Shown here: positions 34,777 through 43,790 of the stretch, piece after piece
Numbering within the stretch: the first letter of the stretch is position 1
How the letters are laid out: every line of letters starts with the position of its first letter
Source: Pseudomonas putida W15Oct28
GTDB taxonomy: Bacteria > Pseudomonadota > Gammaproteobacteria > Pseudomonadales > Pseudomonadaceae
NCBI RefSeq assembly: GCF_000708715.2
Contig: NZ_JENB01000015.1
Coordinates: 62,001-126,000 of the forward strand
Reading direction: 5' to 3'
Length of the DNA: 64,000 bases
Notes under the pieces: model-generated
Database searches by the model: none
What the model saw: the letters and a program-made list of their open reading frames with translations, nothing else
Told to the model about the DNA's origin: nothing
Made by a program: the position numbers and the translations under genes

Positions 34777-37176
34777 TCAGAAGTCGTAGCGCACCTTCGC
34801 GGTGAAGGTATCTGCATCGAAGCCTGTCTTCAGCAGGCGCTCGTAGCTACCACCGATGGTCACTGCGCCCAGCTTGTAGTTGGCGCCAACGCCCACTTCA
34901 TAGCTGTCGCGGGCCGGGGTAACACCTGTGGCCACGAAGGAAGTGCCACCCAGTGTGAACACCGAGGTGGTGCTTGATTTGTCGCCAATGAAGTCGTGGT
35001 AACCCATCAGCTTGAACTCGGGCTCCAGGGTGCCTTGCCCCAGGTCGAACGAACCTGCCACCCGCACACCTGCACCGAGCTCGCCCACTTCCAGGCGCTG
35101 GTCGCTGGTTTTGAGTGCCGCTGAAGAGCCGTGCTCCGAGAAGCCGTCGATGGACAGGTTGGTATAGCGGGCTGTTACTCGCGGTTCTACCAGCAGGTTG
35201 TGGTCGAAGTGGAAGCCATAACCTGCCATGACGTTCAGGCCGACCATGTCGCTGTCGTAGCTGCCCTTTGCCGTGGTGCCAGAGACAAAACGCTTTGAGT
35301 CGTTGCGCCCTTTGCCATACGACAGGCCGGCGTCGACAAAGTAGTTGCCTTTGGTCCAGGTGCCATAGGCGGTCAGGGTGTTGTTCTCGACATCGGTCTT
35401 GTTGCCATTGTCAGACTGCACATTGGACTTCACGTAGCTGTAAGCCACACCCAGCACGGTGTTGTCGTTCAGGTTGTGGTCAGCGCCCAGGGCAAAGCCG
35501 CGGGAGTTGGCGTCGTAGCCATCGACGCCCGAACGTGCATCCTGGTTGGCCTGGCTGGACAAAATCTGGAACCACGCCCCGGTGCCCGAGAGCATGTCGC
35601 CCGAAGACTGACCCGCACGCAGGTTGCTGGAGCGGCTGCTGATTGCATTGTTGACCAGCGTGATGCTCGAATTGGCAGCAGAAGCTGCGCCGCCATTCAC
35701 TTCAGGGGTCAGTTGCTTGGCCACGTTGGCGATGGCCTGTGCGTCGGATCCCGCAGCTATCAAGGCTTTGAGCACGGCGTCATTCGGGTTGCTGTGGGCC
35801 AGCAGCTCGGCGACCGACATGAAGGATTGTGCAGCGCCTTGGACGCTGGCGTCGCCGCCGCCGGTCTCGATGACAGCGCCGGTCTCTTCGTCGCCCACGC
35901 CGGTTACCTTGATGTTCAAGGTGCCGTCAGCCAAGGTCGAGCTGTCGACGGTCAGCAGAGACGAGCTGCTCTTGATCACCACGTCCGGGGCGATGTTCAG
36001 CGTCTGGGCGCTGATCAGGTCGTAGTTGGCGCCACCTTGGGCAAAGTCCGAACCCTTGGCGTTGATCACCACTGTCGAGCCGCTGGCCAGGTCGGCGGTA
36101 CCGGTCACGGTCAGCACAGGCGTGTTTGCCTGGGTTTCTGCGCTCAGCGGCAGGCCCAGCGTTGCGCCCTGCATGAGGTTGAAATTACCGTCCACGGTGG
36201 TGTGCGTCGCCGCCAGGGTCAGGGTGGCGTTGTCGCTGACGCGCAGTCGGTTAGCTTCGATCAGGCTGGCGTCGATCAGGCCGTTGCCCGCGACCAGAAT
36301 GCGGTCGATGCCATTGATATTGCCCACGATGCTGGAAAGCTCGCTGCTCTGCGCTTCGCCGATGTTCAGGTCGACATTGCCATCGCCACCGTAGATGGCA
36401 TAGCTGCCGCCCTGGATCAAGCCGGAGTCGGCGTTGATCTGCAGGCGTTTATTGTCGACTGTCGGGAGGTTGTAGCCACTGGGGTTCATCGAGAACTGGT
36501 CAAGATCGATGCCGATCTCCCCGCCTCGAATGGTGCCGGTGTTGGTGATGCCTTTTTCTGGGTTGGTGAAGTTCACTCCGTCCACCAAAATGCCGCGCCC
36601 CGAGAGGCCGTCGGCACTGACACCGATGATATCGCCCGCGTTGTCGATACTCTGGATGGACGACGGCAAGCTGCTCTTGTGGTCTTCATCCTCGGCGTCG
36701 CCGTTGCGCGTGCTGTCCAGGTCCAGGCCAACGCCCTCACCGGAAATTACGCCATCGTTCTGAACAACGCCACCCAGCACGGCACCGGATAGGTGCAGGC
36801 CTGTAGACCCTTCACCCACTGCCTTGATCGTACTGTTTTTACCGTTGATGAACGAGCCGGCCATGACCTTGTAGAAGTCCGGGCGAGGTGTCTGCTCGAT
36901 GGTAAAAGCGCTAGCGTCGACGCCGCTGGCCGTCACGTTGGCCGAGTTGGTGATCGTCCCGTTGTACAGCCCCGCATTCTCGGCTTCCCTGTTGCCCACT
37001 ACGACATCAAGCAAATGCAGACCTATCGAGTCTTTTCCGCTTCCGCTGACCGAGGTCGAGTTGGTGAGCCCGTTATCAAAGTGCTGGTTGGCGATAACTC
37101 GGCCATCGGAGGCATGAGCGGCGGATGCATAGGCGACGGATACGGCAACCGCCAACAGGCTCTGCTTGAGCTTCAT
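34777..37176 (-). CDS. Type Va autotransporter
   Basis: A 799-residue autotransporter: signal peptide MKLKQSLLAVAVSVAYASA..A, a beta-helical passenger rich in Gly/Asn/Ser/Thr repeats (for example NDGVISGEGVGLDLDS, ITNTGTIRGGEIGIDLDQ), and a C-terminal autotransporter beta-barrel of about 270 residues (GTGAWFQILSSQANQDARSG onward) that ends with Phe in AKVRYDF, the BAM recognition signal. No protease or esterase triad is visible in the passenger, so adhesion or aggregation is more likely than an enzyme. It starts at ATG 37176 and may be followed by the lipoprotein hydrolase. Confidence 0.88.
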   Translation of the reverse strand: MKLKQSLLAVAVSVAYASAAHASDGRVIANQHFDNGLTNSTSVSGSGKDSIGLHLLDVVVGNREAENAGLYNGTITNSANVTASGVDASAFTIEQTPRPDFYKVMAGSFINGKNSTIKAVGEGSTGLHLSGAVLGGVVQNDGVISGEGVGLDLDSTRNGDAEDEDHKSSLPSSIQSIDNAGDIIGVSADGLSGRGILVDGVNFTNPEKGITNTGTIRGGEIGIDLDQFSMNPSGYNLPTVDNKRLQINADSGLIQGGSYAIYGGDGNVDLNIGEAQSSELSSIVGNINGIDRILVAGNGLIDASLIEANRLRVSDNATLTLAATHTTVDGNFNLMQGATLGLPLSAETQANTPVLTVTGTADLASGSTVVINAKGSDFAQGGANYDLISAQTLNIAPDVVIKSSSSLLTVDSSTLADGTLNIKVTGVGDEETGAVIETGGGDASVQGAAQSFMSVAELLAHSNPNDAVLKALIAAGSDAQAIANVAKQLTPEVNGGAASAANSSITLVNNAISSRSSNLRAGQSSGDMLSGTGAWFQILSSQANQDARSGVDGYDANSRGFALGADHNLNDNTVLGVAYSYVKSNVQSDNGNKTDVENNTLTAYGTWTKGNYFVDAGLSYGKGRNDSKRFVSGTTAKGSYDSDMVGLNVMAGYGFHFDHNLLVEPRVTARYTNLSIDGFSEHGSSAALKTSDQRLEVGELGAGVRVAGSFDLGQGTLEPEFKLMGYHDFIGDKSSTTSVFTLGGTSFVATGVTPARDSYEVGVGANYKLGAVTIGGSYERLLKTGFDADTFTAKVRYDF

Positions 37177-37718
37177 TTAAATCCTTATTTTCACAGCGTG
37201 GTGCATACGTGGATTGCTATAGCAGTGGCGCCCTCATCGGGCAGGCACGCGCTTCAGGCGACGCGCAATGTACAGGGCGTGGCAAAATAGTGTCAAATAG
37301 ACATCATTCAGTTAGGCCGCTCTATCTCGGGCTTTCCAGGGCCTGGCGTTGCTGAGGCCATACGCTTTTCTACTCCCGCGGGTGACGGGAGATTCCAGAT
37401 TAAGCGCTGAGGGGGAAGAGGAGGCTGCACGGATGCGCCGAAGAAATTTCCTTGCCGAAGCCTAAGCTCAACACTGTGGCTTGAGCACTTATCTTGAACC
37501 TCAGCTCTGAGGCGACGGTCATCAGCAGGAGGACGAGTGATTTCGTCTCGGCGCCCTCATCAAAAATTGAAACGTTCTCAAGCTAGGGTGAACTCAAGCC
37601 AAATCCAACATTGATGGAGTCAGGAAATGGATTATTCCAGCATGGTTGAAGCGTTGGACAAGATGCTGAAAGACGCGGCTACAGCACAAACCTGCTTGCA
37701 GGCATCAGGCGCCGGCTG
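37177..37718. other. 540-base gap; promoter region and unclear small frame
   Basis: It carries the upstream region of the autotransporter. A plus-strand frame at 37627 has AGGAA before ATG and starts MDYSSMVEALDKMLKDAATA, protein-like for 25 residues, but then degrades into antisense of the DUF6434-like gene. It could be a truncated gene. Nothing else is recognised. Confidence 0.35.
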
Positions 37719-37925
37719 TCATCGATGGATTCGCTGCCATTCGTCCGCGACTTCGCCCATCGTTGAGGGTGCCCCGCTTTTGATCCATGCCATAAATGCA
37801 CGATCGAACTTGAATCCCGCACCACATTCGCCGAGCAGAAACTGACGAACCTTCTGCGTGTTGCGGTAATACTTGTCCAGCGGTGTGGCTCTGGTAATCG
37901 GCCCGGCGTGCCAGTCGAAGCTCAT
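37719..37925 (-). CDS. DUF6434-like protein, 68 aa
   Basis: The product MSFDWHAGPITRATPLDKYYRNTQ.. continues with QKVRQFLLGECGAGFKFDRAFMAWIKSG. A start, helix and FxFDRxFMxWIK pattern of this kind belongs to small DUF6434 proteins, often tied to SAP-like DNA-binding proteins; no partner is present here. AAGGAA precedes ATG 37925 at good spacing. The function is unknown. Confidence 0.6.
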   Translation of the reverse strand: MSFDWHAGPITRATPLDKYYRNTQKVRQFLLGECGAGFKFDRAFMAWIKSGAPSTMGEVADEWQRIHR

Positions 37926-37952
37926 GGTCTGTTCCTTGACTGTTGAGAAGGC

Positions 37953-37984
37953 AAAAAGCCCGTAGAGGATCATCTACGGGCTTT
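37953..37984 (-). terminator. Rho-independent terminator of the alcohol dehydrogenase gene
   Basis: AAAGCCCGTAGA and TCTACGGGCTTT pair around six bases; TTTTTG follows on the minus strand. It lies 33 bases after the adhP stop. Confidence 0.88.
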
Positions 37985-38016
37985 GTGGTCGTGCGAAATG
38001 ATCTGCTTTCAGGCTA

Positions 38017-39027
38017 TCAACCTTCGAACTGGATCACCATGCGGCCTTTGATCTTGCCTTCCAGCATCTCGTCGAAGATCTGGTTGATGTCTTCAATCGG
38101 CCGCAGGGTCACCTTGGGCACCACTTTGCCTTCAGCCGCAAACTGGAAGGCTTCCTGCAGGTCCTGGCGTGTACCTACCAGCGAGCCCACCACTTCGATG
38201 CCATCCAGCACCAGGCGGGGAATGTTCAGGTCCATGGACTCCGACGGAAGCCCGACGGCAACCAGTCGCCCGCCAGCGCGCAGGGCATCGACGGCCGAGT
38301 TGAACGCGCCTTTGGCGACGGCAGTCACCACGGCGGCGTGGGCGCCACCGGTCTTGGCCTGGATAACCTTCGCGGCGTCTTCGTTGAGCGGGTTGACCAC
38401 CAAGTCTGCGCCCATCTCGCTGGCGAAGCGCAGTTGCTCTTCATTGACGTCGATGGCGATCACTTTGGCGTTGAAGACGTTCTTGGCATATTGCAGGGCC
38501 AGGTTGCCCAGCCCGCCGAGGCCGTAGATGGCGATCCATTGGCCTGGGCGGATGTTAGAGATTTTCACCGCCTTGTAGGTCGTGACCCCGGCGCAGGTGA
38601 TGCTGCTGGCGGCAGCGGAGTCGAGGCCGTCGGGTACTTTGACCGAGTAGTCGGCCTTGACGATGCAGGCCTCGGCCATGCCGCCGTCCACGGTGTAGCC
38701 GGAATTTTTTACTTCGCGGCACAGGGTTTCGTTGCCGCTATTGCAGTACTCGCAATGCCCGCAGCCTTGGTAAAACCAGGCCACACTGGCACGGTCGCCC
38801 GGCTTGAGCGAGGTCACGCCCGGGCCGACTTCCTGGACCACGCCGATGCCTTCGTGGCCCAGCACGACACCGGTCTTGTCACCGAAGTCGCCATTCTTCA
38901 CGTGCAGGTCGGTGTGGCAAACACCGCAGCATTGCATCTTCAGCAGCGCTTCGCCGTGTTCGAGGGGGCGCAGGGTTTTCTCTACCACGTCCACGCGACG
39001 GCCTGGTGCAACAACAGCAGCTTTCAT
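38017..39027 (-). CDS. adhP: Zinc-dependent alcohol dehydrogenase (AdhP type)
   Basis: A 336-residue MDR-family enzyme that oxidises short alcohols or reduces aldehydes with NAD(H). Catalytic zinc ligands lie in [10 protein letters not shown] and GHEGIG, with the structural zinc in [15 protein letters not shown]. The Rossmann motif is [16 protein letters not shown], with Asp in [10 protein letters not shown] favouring NAD. Length and motifs match AdhP of proteobacteria. A GGAGG-type site precedes ATG 39027. It has its own terminator and seems monocistronic. Confidence 0.92.
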   Translation of the reverse strand: MKAAVVAPGRRVDVVEKTLRPLEHGEALLKMQCCGVCHTDLHVKNGDFGDKTGVVLGHEGIGVVQEVGPGVTSLKPGDRASVAWFYQGCGHCEYCNSGNETLCREVKNSGYTVDGGMAEACIVKADYSVKVPDGLDSAAASSITCAGVTTYKAVKISNIRPGQWIAIYGLGGLGNLALQYAKNVFNAKVIAIDVNEEQLRFASEMGADLVVNPLNEDAAKVIQAKTGGAHAAVVTAVAKGAFNSAVDALRAGGRLVAVGLPSESMDLNIPRLVLDGIEVVGSLVGTRQDLQEAFQFAAEGKVVPKVTLRPIEDINQIFDEMLEGKIKGRMVIQFEG

Positions 39028-39140
39028 AAGAGCCTCCGTGTCTATCCGAGTGAGCTTGGGTTATCGCTGGGTTAGCATAGCCCTTGCCGGGTCGGGCAAA
39101 ACTGCTACAGGTCATGCTTCAAGATCGCCGCAAAAAGAAA

Positions 39141-39166
39141 AGCCCGCGGCAAGGATGCGGCGGGCT
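39141..39166 (-). terminator. Orphan terminator-like hairpin 1
   Basis: AGCCCGC and GCGGGCT form the stem, with an A-rich run on the left that reads as T-rich on the minus strand. No annotated minus-strand gene ends here. Confidence 0.55.
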
Positions 39167-39256
39167 GCAAGAACGTACGGAGCGGGGCCAGTGTGCCGAT
39201 CCGGTTGTCAGTATTTCGTGAAGCTCAGGTCATGAGGTTGTCATGCTCCCAGGCCC

Positions 39257-39290
39257 ATAAAAAAGCCCGCCATTAAAGGCGGGCAAAAGA
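39257..39290 (-). terminator. Orphan terminator-like hairpin 2
   Basis: GCCCGCC and GGCGGGC pair around ATTAAA, with an A6 run at the left (T6 on the minus strand) and AAAA at the right. It lies between divergent genes and ends no recognised reading frame. Confidence 0.6.
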
Positions 39291-39408
39291 CGTTTGAAGG
39301 GAGAGCTTGCAGGCTGCGCCTGGCCGGTTAACCCAGGATTAAGCGGCCACACATTGACCTCGGAACCTGATGCGCCTATACAGGCCTGCCATCACCCCAG
39401 GAGCCAGC

Positions 39409-39606
39409 ATGCACGACGAAGACGACCTGCACGAACCCGAGCACGATCACCTGCTTGACCATGAATTTCTCGACGACGACATGGAGCCCGAGGCAGATGC
39501 CCAAGGCGCCGAGGATGAAGTGGAGGAAGACGAGGAAACGCTGGATGACCTTGATGACGAGGAGCGTGATCACCCAGCCTGGTTCGATGACTGCGAAGAC
39601 GACTGA
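39409..39606 (+). CDS. Very acidic small protein, 65 aa
   Basis: About half the residues are Asp or Glu (MHDEDDLHEPEHDHLL, then DDDMEPEADAQ, EDEVEEDEETLDDLDDEE), ending with WFDDCEDD. AGGAG precedes ATG 39409 by six bases, which strongly supports translation. Such polyacidic proteins may act as chaperone tails or DNA mimics, but no function can be assigned. It is convergent with the DoxX-like gene, one base apart. Confidence 0.6.
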   Translation: MHDEDDLHEPEHDHLLDHEFLDDDMEPEADAQGAEDEVEEDEETLDDLDDEERDHPAWFDDCEDD

Positions 39607-39607
39607 C

Positions 39608-40021
39608 TCAGCGCCCGTCCACCGAGAAACGCCCTGGGCCGCTCACGGCCAGCAACAGCAGGCCGCCCATGATGCTCATGTTTTTCAGAAACTGGGTCAT
39701 GTTGGCGCTGCGCTCGGGGTCGACCATGTTCCAGAACGGGTGGCCCAGCAGCGCCGTGCCCAGCACGAACAGCGCGAACAGAAACGCCAGCGGACGGGTG
39801 TAGAAGCCCAGGATCAGCAGGATGGCGACGACAAATTCCATGATTACGGCAATTGCAGCCGCCAGCATGGGGGCAGGGGCGCCCAACGATGTCATGTAGC
39901 CAACCGTGCCATCAAAGCCGGTGAGCTTGGCCCAGCCAGACAAGACGAACAGGATCATCAGCAGTACGCGGGCGATCAGGATAATGATGTCGCGTTGGCC
40001 ATCGAACAGGGAGTAGCGCAT
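39608..40021 (-). CDS. DoxX-family membrane protein
   Basis: A 137-residue protein with four membrane spans: IARVLLMILFVLSGWAKLTG, LAAAIAVIMEFVVAILLILGF, LAFLFALFVLGTALLG and MGGLLLLAV. SGWAKLTGF and the FYTRP loop match DoxX/YphA proteins. Related proteins link to thiol or quinone redox reactions, but the role here is unclear. ATG 40021 follows GGAA; an upstream ATG at 40075 would run toward the tRNA terminator. Confidence 0.8.
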   Translation of the reverse strand: MRYSLFDGQRDIIILIARVLLMILFVLSGWAKLTGFDGTVGYMTSLGAPAPMLAAAIAVIMEFVVAILLILGFYTRPLAFLFALFVLGTALLGHPFWNMVDPERSANMTQFLKNMSIMGGLLLLAVSGPGRFSVDGR

Positions 40022-40089
40022 GGTGGCGTTCCAGTGGACGGGGACACGTTCCACTCTAGCAGCTGCGCAAGACATTGCTGGCAGGCAGC

Positions 40090-40116
40090 AAAAAGGCGCC
40101 GCAAGGGCGCCTTTTC
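40090..40116 (-). terminator. Terminator of tRNA-Leu
   Basis: AAAAGGCGCC and GGCGCCTTTT form the stem around GCAAG, ten bases beyond the tRNA 3' end. It reads with a T run in both directions. Confidence 0.88.
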
Positions 40117-40125
40117 AACGAAGTT

Positions 40126-40210
40126 TGGTGCGAGTGGCGGGACTCGAACCCGCAAGGCTCACGCCGACAGATTTTAAGTCTGCTGTGTATACCAATTCCA
40201 CCACACTCGC
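40126..40210 (-). tRNA. tRNA-Leu (anticodon UAA)
   Basis: On the minus strand an 85-base class II tRNA begins GCGAGTG and ends CACTCGCACCA with encoded CCA. The anticodon loop is CTTAAAA with TAA at 40174-40176. A long variable arm is present, and the T loop is GGTTCGAGTCC. It decodes UUA. Confidence 0.97.
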
Positions 40211-40274
40211 ACGCTTGAAAGGGCCGCAACGACCAGCTCGCTTCTAAGCAGAAGGGCTTTGCAATCAAGCGCGC

Positions 40275-40303
40275 TTTATAACCCATTGTTATAGTTGAGT
40301 CAA
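40275..40303 (-). promoter_or_regulatory. Sigma-70 promoter of tRNA-Leu
   Basis: On the minus strand TTGACT (40298-40303) and TATAAA (40275-40280) are separated by exactly 17 bases, 65 bases before the tRNA. Confidence 0.85.
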
Positions 40304-40411
40304 CTGCAGCACCTATGATCAACACAATGAAGGGTCTAACTACCGGGTAATTGACACCTTGCTGTCATTACGCCACTGTTGCCCCTTTATTGGATCCAAG
40401 AGTATGTGGCG

Positions 40412-40687
40412 ATGGCTCAGTCCGACGCTAGCGAGCGTGTCGTGCGCCCACGGCTGTTCTGGCGGCTGCTGTTTGCGCTGGTGATCGTGTTGGGGGCTTT
40501 TCTCTACCTCAGCCTGATCAGCCTGGGTGGCTACCTCGTGATGCTCGGTGTCGATGCCGAACACCCACAGCCGCAGCGGTGGATGGCTCTGGCTGGCGGC
40601 GGGGCGATCATGCTGGTTGGCCTGTGGTTGCTGAAAGTCGCCATGCCACGGCGTATCAGCCCCGCGGTGGTCGAGCCTAGGCGCTGA
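40412..40687 (+). CDS. Small two-span membrane protein, 91 aa
   Basis: After a short basic head (MAQSDASERVVRPRLFWRLL), two hydrophobic spans are visible: FALVIVLGAFLYLSLISLGGYLVML and WMALAGGGAIMLVGLWLLKVAM, with positive residues on the inside. ATG 40412 is the first ATG in this frame; a TTG start at 40379 is possible. No family is recognised. It precedes the kinase-KaiC operon by 83 bases and may or may not belong to it. Confidence 0.55.
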   Translation: MAQSDASERVVRPRLFWRLLFALVIVLGAFLYLSLISLGGYLVMLGVDAEHPQPQRWMALAGGGAIMLVGLWLLKVAMPRRISPAVVEPRR

Positions 40688-40770
40688 CCATTCGGTAGCC
40701 AGAGGGGGCTGTTGGCGGTTACCCTCGGCTAAGCTCATATCGTCCCTGCTGCTGTGCCAGTGGAGTTTTC

Positions 40771-41931
40771 ATGGTTTCAGCTGACTGCCTCGACCACCCC
40801 GTCATGCCTGCCCAGCGCTATGAACAGCTGGTGCAGTCTGTGGTGGATTACGCCATCTACATGCTCGACCCGACCGGCCATGTGGTGTCGTGGAATGCCG
40901 GCGCGCAACGAATCAAGGGCTACCGCGCTGATGAAGTGATCGGCCAGCATTTCTCGCTGTTCTTCACCCCCCAGGATTGTGCCGACGGCCGCCCCGAGCG
41001 CTTGCTGCGCCAGGCGCTGGAGCAGGGTGTGGCGCAGGATGAGGGCTGGCGCGTGCGCAAGGATGGCACACAATTCTGGGCCCTGGCGGCGCTGGACGTG
41101 ATCCGCGATGACCTTGGCCAGATCATCGGCCTGGCCAAGGTCACGCGGGACATCACCGACCGCCGCGAGTCGGCGATGCAGCTCGATGCGGTGCGCGCCC
41201 AGCTGTTCCAGGCGCAGAAGCTGGAAGCCCTCGGCCAATTGACCGGTGGGCTGGCGCATGACTTCAACAACATGCTGACCATCATCATCAGCTCGGCGCG
41301 CCTGGCGCTGGCCAGCCAGGACCCGGCGCGTATCCAGCGCATGCTGCAGCACATTCTCGATGCCGGGCAGCGGGGCACCGAACTTACCCAGCAACTGCTC
41401 AGCTTTGCCCGCCACCGCCAGCTCGATGTGGCTTGCGTCGCACCGGCAGACCTTGTAGCCGCTACCCGCGGTCTATTGGAGCATGCACTGCCCAGTTCGA
41501 TTGAACTGCAGGTGCAGTTGCAAGCGGGCTTGCCGTTGATCGAAGTGGATGCCGGGCAGTTGCAGATGGTGCTGCTGAACCTGCTGTTCAATGCCCGCGA
41601 TGCCATTGTCGGGGAGGGCCGGATAGGCCTGACAGCCGAGGTGGTCGAGTTGGCGGGTGAGGTAGAAGGGCTGCACGGCAGTTTCGTGCGCTTCGTGGTG
41701 GAAGACAGCGGCGAAGGGATTGCCCCAGAAGTATTGCCGCGCATCTTCGAGCCATTCTTCACTACCAAGCCCTTCGGCAAGGGCACTGGCCTGGGCCTTA
41801 GCCAGGTGCATGGTTTTGCCAGGCAGAGCGGCGGCGCCATTTGTGTCGCCAGTGAGCTCGGCCATGGAACTTCCATGCAGCTTTACTTGCCAACGTATCA
41901 GGACAAGACCAACAGCCCACTCGACAGGTAA
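40771..41931 (+). CDS. PAS-domain histidine kinase of the KaiC operon
   Basis: A 386-residue soluble sensor kinase. The PAS domain (about 16-125) contains DYAIYMLDPTGHVVSWNAGAQRIKGY and ends with the PAC segment GLAKVTRDITDRRE. The dimerisation/phosphoacceptor helix has His163 in GGLAHDFNNML. The ATPase part has N274 in LLFNARDAI, DSGEGIAPEVL (312-) and GKGTGLGLS (338-). There is no membrane span, so it senses a cytoplasmic cue. GGAG stands six bases before ATG 40771. The KaiC-like gene starts five bases after its stop. Confidence 0.9.
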   Translation: MVSADCLDHPVMPAQRYEQLVQSVVDYAIYMLDPTGHVVSWNAGAQRIKGYRADEVIGQHFSLFFTPQDCADGRPERLLRQALEQGVAQDEGWRVRKDGTQFWALAALDVIRDDLGQIIGLAKVTRDITDRRESAMQLDAVRAQLFQAQKLEALGQLTGGLAHDFNNMLTIIISSARLALASQDPARIQRMLQHILDAGQRGTELTQQLLSFARHRQLDVACVAPADLVAATRGLLEHALPSSIELQVQLQAGLPLIEVDAGQLQMVLLNLLFNARDAIVGEGRIGLTAEVVELAGEVEGLHGSFVRFVVEDSGEGIAPEVLPRIFEPFFTTKPFGKGTGLGLSQVHGFARQSGGAICVASELGHGTSMQLYLPTYQDKTNSPLDR

Positions 41932-41936
41932 GCATC

Positions 41937-43382
41937 ATGGCGCAGGCACTCAGGCGGTTGGTGACAGGTATCGAAGGGCTCGATGCGCTGCTCAAGGGCG
42001 GCCTGGTAGCCGGCGCCTCCTACATCATTCAAGGCCCGCCGGGTGCCGGCAAGACCATTCTGGCCAATCAGCTGGCCTGCGGGCACGTGCGCGCGGGCGG
42101 CCGGGTGCTGGTGGCCACCTTGCTGAGCGAATCGCATGAGCGGTTGTTCCAGTACCTGTCCACCCTGGACTTTTTCGACCCGACACTGGTCGGCAATCAA
42201 ATACAGTTTGTCAGTGCCTTCGACACGCTCGAGCAGGAAGGGCTGGATGCCGTGGTGCGGCTGCTGCGCCAGGAAATTGCCCGTCAGCAGGCCAGCCTGC
42301 TGATCGTCGACGGTGTGCTCAATGCCCGGGTGCGTGCCGAAACCGCGCTGGACACCAAGAAGTTTGTCTCCGAGCTGCAGGGCCATGCGGCCTTTGCCGG
42401 CTGCACCGTGCTGCTGCTCACCAGCGCCCGGCTGGACGAGGGCAGCCCGGAACACACCATGGTCGATGGGGTGATCGAGCTGGGTGAGCAGTTGGTGGGC
42501 AGCCGCGCCGTGCGCCATATCCAGTTGCGCAAGACCCGCGGCAGTGCGGCGCTGTCGGGGCGCCACGAATGCCTTATCGATGAGGCCGGCATGCATGTCT
42601 ACCCGCGCCTGGAGGCGTTGTTCAGCCACCCAAGCCAGATGGGCAGCGCCACCCCGGCGCGCATCAGCAGCGGTGTGCCAACCCTGGATGAGATGCTCGA
42701 CGGCGGCCTGGCCATGGGCTCGGTCACCCTGTTGATCGGGCCTTCGGGTATTGGCAAGACGTCATTGGGGCTGGCCTTTCTTGGCGCCAGCACCGTGCAG
42801 GCACCGGGGCTGCATTTCGGCTTTTACGAAACGCCCGAACGCCTGCGCGGCAAGGCTGCGTCGCTGGGTTACGATTTTGCAGCAATGGAGCGGGACGGGA
42901 GCCTGCAGTTGTGCTGGCAACCGACCACCGAGGGGCTGCTGGACCAGATCGGTGCGCGCCTGCTCGAACGTGTCGAGGCGCAAGGCAGCAAACGCGTGCT
43001 GATTGATAGCCTCGGGGCGTTCAGCCGCCTGGCTGTCGAACCGACGCGGCTCAATGCGTTTTTCCGCGCCATCGCCGGCGAACTGCGTGCGCGTGATGTG
43101 AGCGTGATGCTGACCTGGGAAATGCGCGACATCTTCGGCGCGGAAATCAGCGCCCCGGCCCCCGACCTGTCGAGCATTGTCGACAACCTGATGCTGATGC
43201 GCTTCGTCGAGCTGGATTCGCAGCTGCGGCGCATGCTGTCGATCCTCAAGGTGCGTGACAGTCACCATGACCCAGCCTTGCACGAGTTGCTGATCGGGCC
43301 GCAGGGCATGACCTTGCGCAAGGCGTTCGAAGGCGCCTGTGGTGTGCTCTCGGGAACGCCGGTGCCGCAAGGGAGCGGGTGA
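41937..43382 (+). CDS. Double-domain KaiC-like RecA-fold ATPase
   Basis: A 481-residue protein with two KaiC domains. Domain 1 has Walker A GPPGAGKT (33-40), TLLSESHERL in place of the catalytic Glu pair, and Walker B LLIVDGVL. Domain 2 has Walker A GPSGIGKT (268-275), FYETPERLRGKAASLGY (296-312) and Walker B VLIDSLGAFSRL. The segment PDLSSIVDNLMLMRFVE (409-425) aligns with the HISTITDT autophosphorylation site of cyanobacterial KaiC, leaving Ser412-Ser413 at the two acceptor positions. KaiA and KaiB are absent from the window. It sits between a kinase and a receiver gene in one operon. A phosphorylation-driven switch is inferred, not shown. Confidence 0.88.
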   Translation: MAQALRRLVTGIEGLDALLKGGLVAGASYIIQGPPGAGKTILANQLACGHVRAGGRVLVATLLSESHERLFQYLSTLDFFDPTLVGNQIQFVSAFDTLEQEGLDAVVRLLRQEIARQQASLLIVDGVLNARVRAETALDTKKFVSELQGHAAFAGCTVLLLTSARLDEGSPEHTMVDGVIELGEQLVGSRAVRHIQLRKTRGSAALSGRHECLIDEAGMHVYPRLEALFSHPSQMGSATPARISSGVPTLDEMLDGGLAMGSVTLLIGPSGIGKTSLGLAFLGASTVQAPGLHFGFYETPERLRGKAASLGYDFAAMERDGSLQLCWQPTTEGLLDQIGARLLERVEAQGSKRVLIDSLGAFSRLAVEPTRLNAFFRAIAGELRARDVSVMLTWEMRDIFGAEISAPAPDLSSIVDNLMLMRFVELDSQLRRMLSILKVRDSHHDPALHELLIGPQGMTLRKAFEGACGVLSGTPVPQGSG

Positions 43383-43394
43383 CGGAGCGAGCCG

Positions 43395-43748
43395 ATGAAC
43401 ACCATCCTGATCGTCGATGACGAATACCTGATTGCCGATATCCTCGGTTTTGCGCTGGAGGACGAAGGCTACCTGGTGGAAAAGGCGAGCAACGGCTGCA
43501 AGGCGCTGGAGGCGTTGAAGGAAAAGCGCGTTCAGCTGGTGATCACCGACTACATGATGCCCCTGCTCAACGGTGAGGAGCTGGTACGTGCCATGCGCGA
43601 AGACCCGACGCTGTGCGAGTTGCCGGTCATTCTGATGAGCGGCGCTCAGGCCAGCCAAGGATGCCCGGCCCTGTTCGCCGCAATATTCGACAAGCCGTTC
43701 GACATGGACGAGATGATCGCCAAGGTGCGTCAGTTACTGGGCACCTGA
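43395..43748 (+). CDS. Stand-alone response-regulator receiver
   Basis: A 117-residue CheY-like protein without output domain. The phosphoacceptor is Asp52 in VITDYMMP, with acidic residues Asp8-Asp9, Ser82 in ILMSGAQ and Lys100 in FDKPFD. It is the third gene of the kinase-KaiC operon (12-base gap) and is the likely phosphate acceptor from the kinase, acting by protein contact. Confidence 0.92.
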   Translation: MNTILIVDDEYLIADILGFALEDEGYLVEKASNGCKALEALKEKRVQLVITDYMMPLLNGEELVRAMREDPTLCELPVILMSGAQASQGCPALFAAIFDKPFDMDEMIAKVRQLLGT

Positions 43749-43790
43749 GGCTGGCGGTCGAGCGCGTCCTTGCACGCTGGGAGGGTAGGC

